Below, in pieces: positions 4,835 to 5,218 of a stretch of DNA of 5,218 nt (the stretch's first letter is position 1; every line of letters starts with the position of its first letter). The position numbers and the translations under genes were made by a program. Under the pieces are notes generated by a model. The model searched no databases. It saw nothing but the letters and a program-made list of their open reading frames with translations, and was not told where the DNA came from. The stretch is from Steroidobacteraceae bacterium (GTDB lineage: Bacteria > Pseudomonadota > Gammaproteobacteria > Steroidobacterales > Steroidobacteraceae), in the NCBI GenBank assembly GCA_023253235.1, contig JALRHE010000142.1, forward strand, positions 1 through 5,218. Reading direction: 5' to 3'.

Positions 4835-5218
4835 GTTCTCCACCGATCTTCGGTCTCGTGCTGACCGGCGGGCGTAGCTCGCGCATGAGTCGCGACAAAG
4901 CGAGCCTCGCCTATCACGGACGCAGCCAACTCGAGCAGACGATGGATCTGCTCAAAGCCTTCTGCAGCGAGCGTTTCGTGTCGGTTCGGCCCGATCAAAG
5001 AAACGATCCACTACGCGCCCGGTATGCGCAGATCGTCGATCGCGAGCTGGAGATCGGACCCCTCGCGGGTATCTTGGCCGCGCAGACCGAGGTGCCGACA
5101 GCCGCGTGGCTCGTCGTCGCCTGCGATCTGCCGCGACTGGACGCGAGCACCTTGGACCAGCTCATCCAGCAACGCGACACTCGTCGCCTCGCGACGGCCT
5201 TTCGCTCGAGTAGCGACG
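4831..5218 (+). CDS. mobA: Molybdenum cofactor guanylyltransferase, MobA-like (partial, C-terminus off the right edge)
   Basis: The first 129 residues of a MobA-like NTP transferase (family length about 190-200) are visible. It would transfer GMP from GTP to Mo-molybdopterin, forming the guanine dinucleotide cofactor used by DMSO-reductase family enzymes. The nucleotide-binding signature is VLTGGRSSRMSRDKASL (10-26), a variant of the usual LAGGxSxRMGxDK with Thr12 and Ser20. GPLAGI (76-81) and VACDLPRL (96-103) follow, with Asp99 matching the metal-binding Asp101 of E. coli MobA. The start ATG overlaps the moaC stop in an ATGA, and the bases just upstream (CCGACGACG) lack a clear Shine-Dalgarno site, so translation probably depends on reinitiation after moaC. 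The cytidylyltransferase MocA is related, but the position directly behind moeA-moaA-moaC and the sequence motifs favour MobA. Confidence 0.92.
   Translation, partial: MSSPPIFGLVLTGGRSSRMSRDKASLAYHGRSQLEQTMDLLKAFCSERFVSVRPDQRNDPLRARYAQIVDRELEIGPLAGILAAQTEVPTAAWLVVACDLPRLDASTLDQLIQQRDTRRLATAFRSSSD

Overview
The window looks like an ordinary chromosomal segment of a GC-rich proteobacterium, most likely gammaproteobacterial (Xanthomonadales/Nevskiales/Steroidobacter-like by feel; this placement is inference). The grounds are the high-GC codon use, Sec-type signal peptides, Shine-Dalgarno sites, a CCA-encoding tRNA gene, and molybdenum cofactor enzymes of bacterial type. No mobile element, CRISPR array, integrase or phage gene is visible.

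Left part, minus strand: a peptide-type ABC transporter substrate-binding protein (OppA/MppA-like, SBP_bac_5 family) starts at 1457 and runs off the left edge with about 485 codons visible. Directly upstream of it, also on the minus strand, is a complete tRNA-Arg with anticodon UCG (1492-1568). Only 34 bp separate the two and I see no terminator between them, so they may share a transcript. An 81-bp divergent intergenic region (1569-1649) holds candidate promoters in both directions.

Right part, plus strand: a small exported alanine-rich helical protein of unknown function (1650-2015) is followed by two stem-loops. Then comes a tight molybdenum cofactor cluster, moeA-moaA-moaC-mobA (2071 to the right edge). 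The junctions are 6 bp, 10 bp and a 4-bp ATGA overlap, which indicates one operon. MoaA converts GTP to 3',8-cyclo-7,8-dihydro-GTP and MoaC turns this into cyclic pyranopterin monophosphate. MoeA inserts molybdenum into adenylylated molybdopterin, and the MobA-like protein (cut by the right edge) would add GMP to make the guanine dinucleotide cofactor. The genes for molybdopterin synthase (moaD, moaE) and for the adenylyltransferase (moaB/mogA) are not in the window.

I do not see a clearly new biological system. The points most worth a second look are: the perfect 8-bp dyad abutting the moeA start codon, where no Shine-Dalgarno site is visible; a five-codon reading frame that bridges moaA and moaC by two successive ATGA overlaps; the uncharacterised exported protein beside the Moco operon; and the match between the UCG-anticodon tRNA-Arg and unusually heavy CGA use in these genes.
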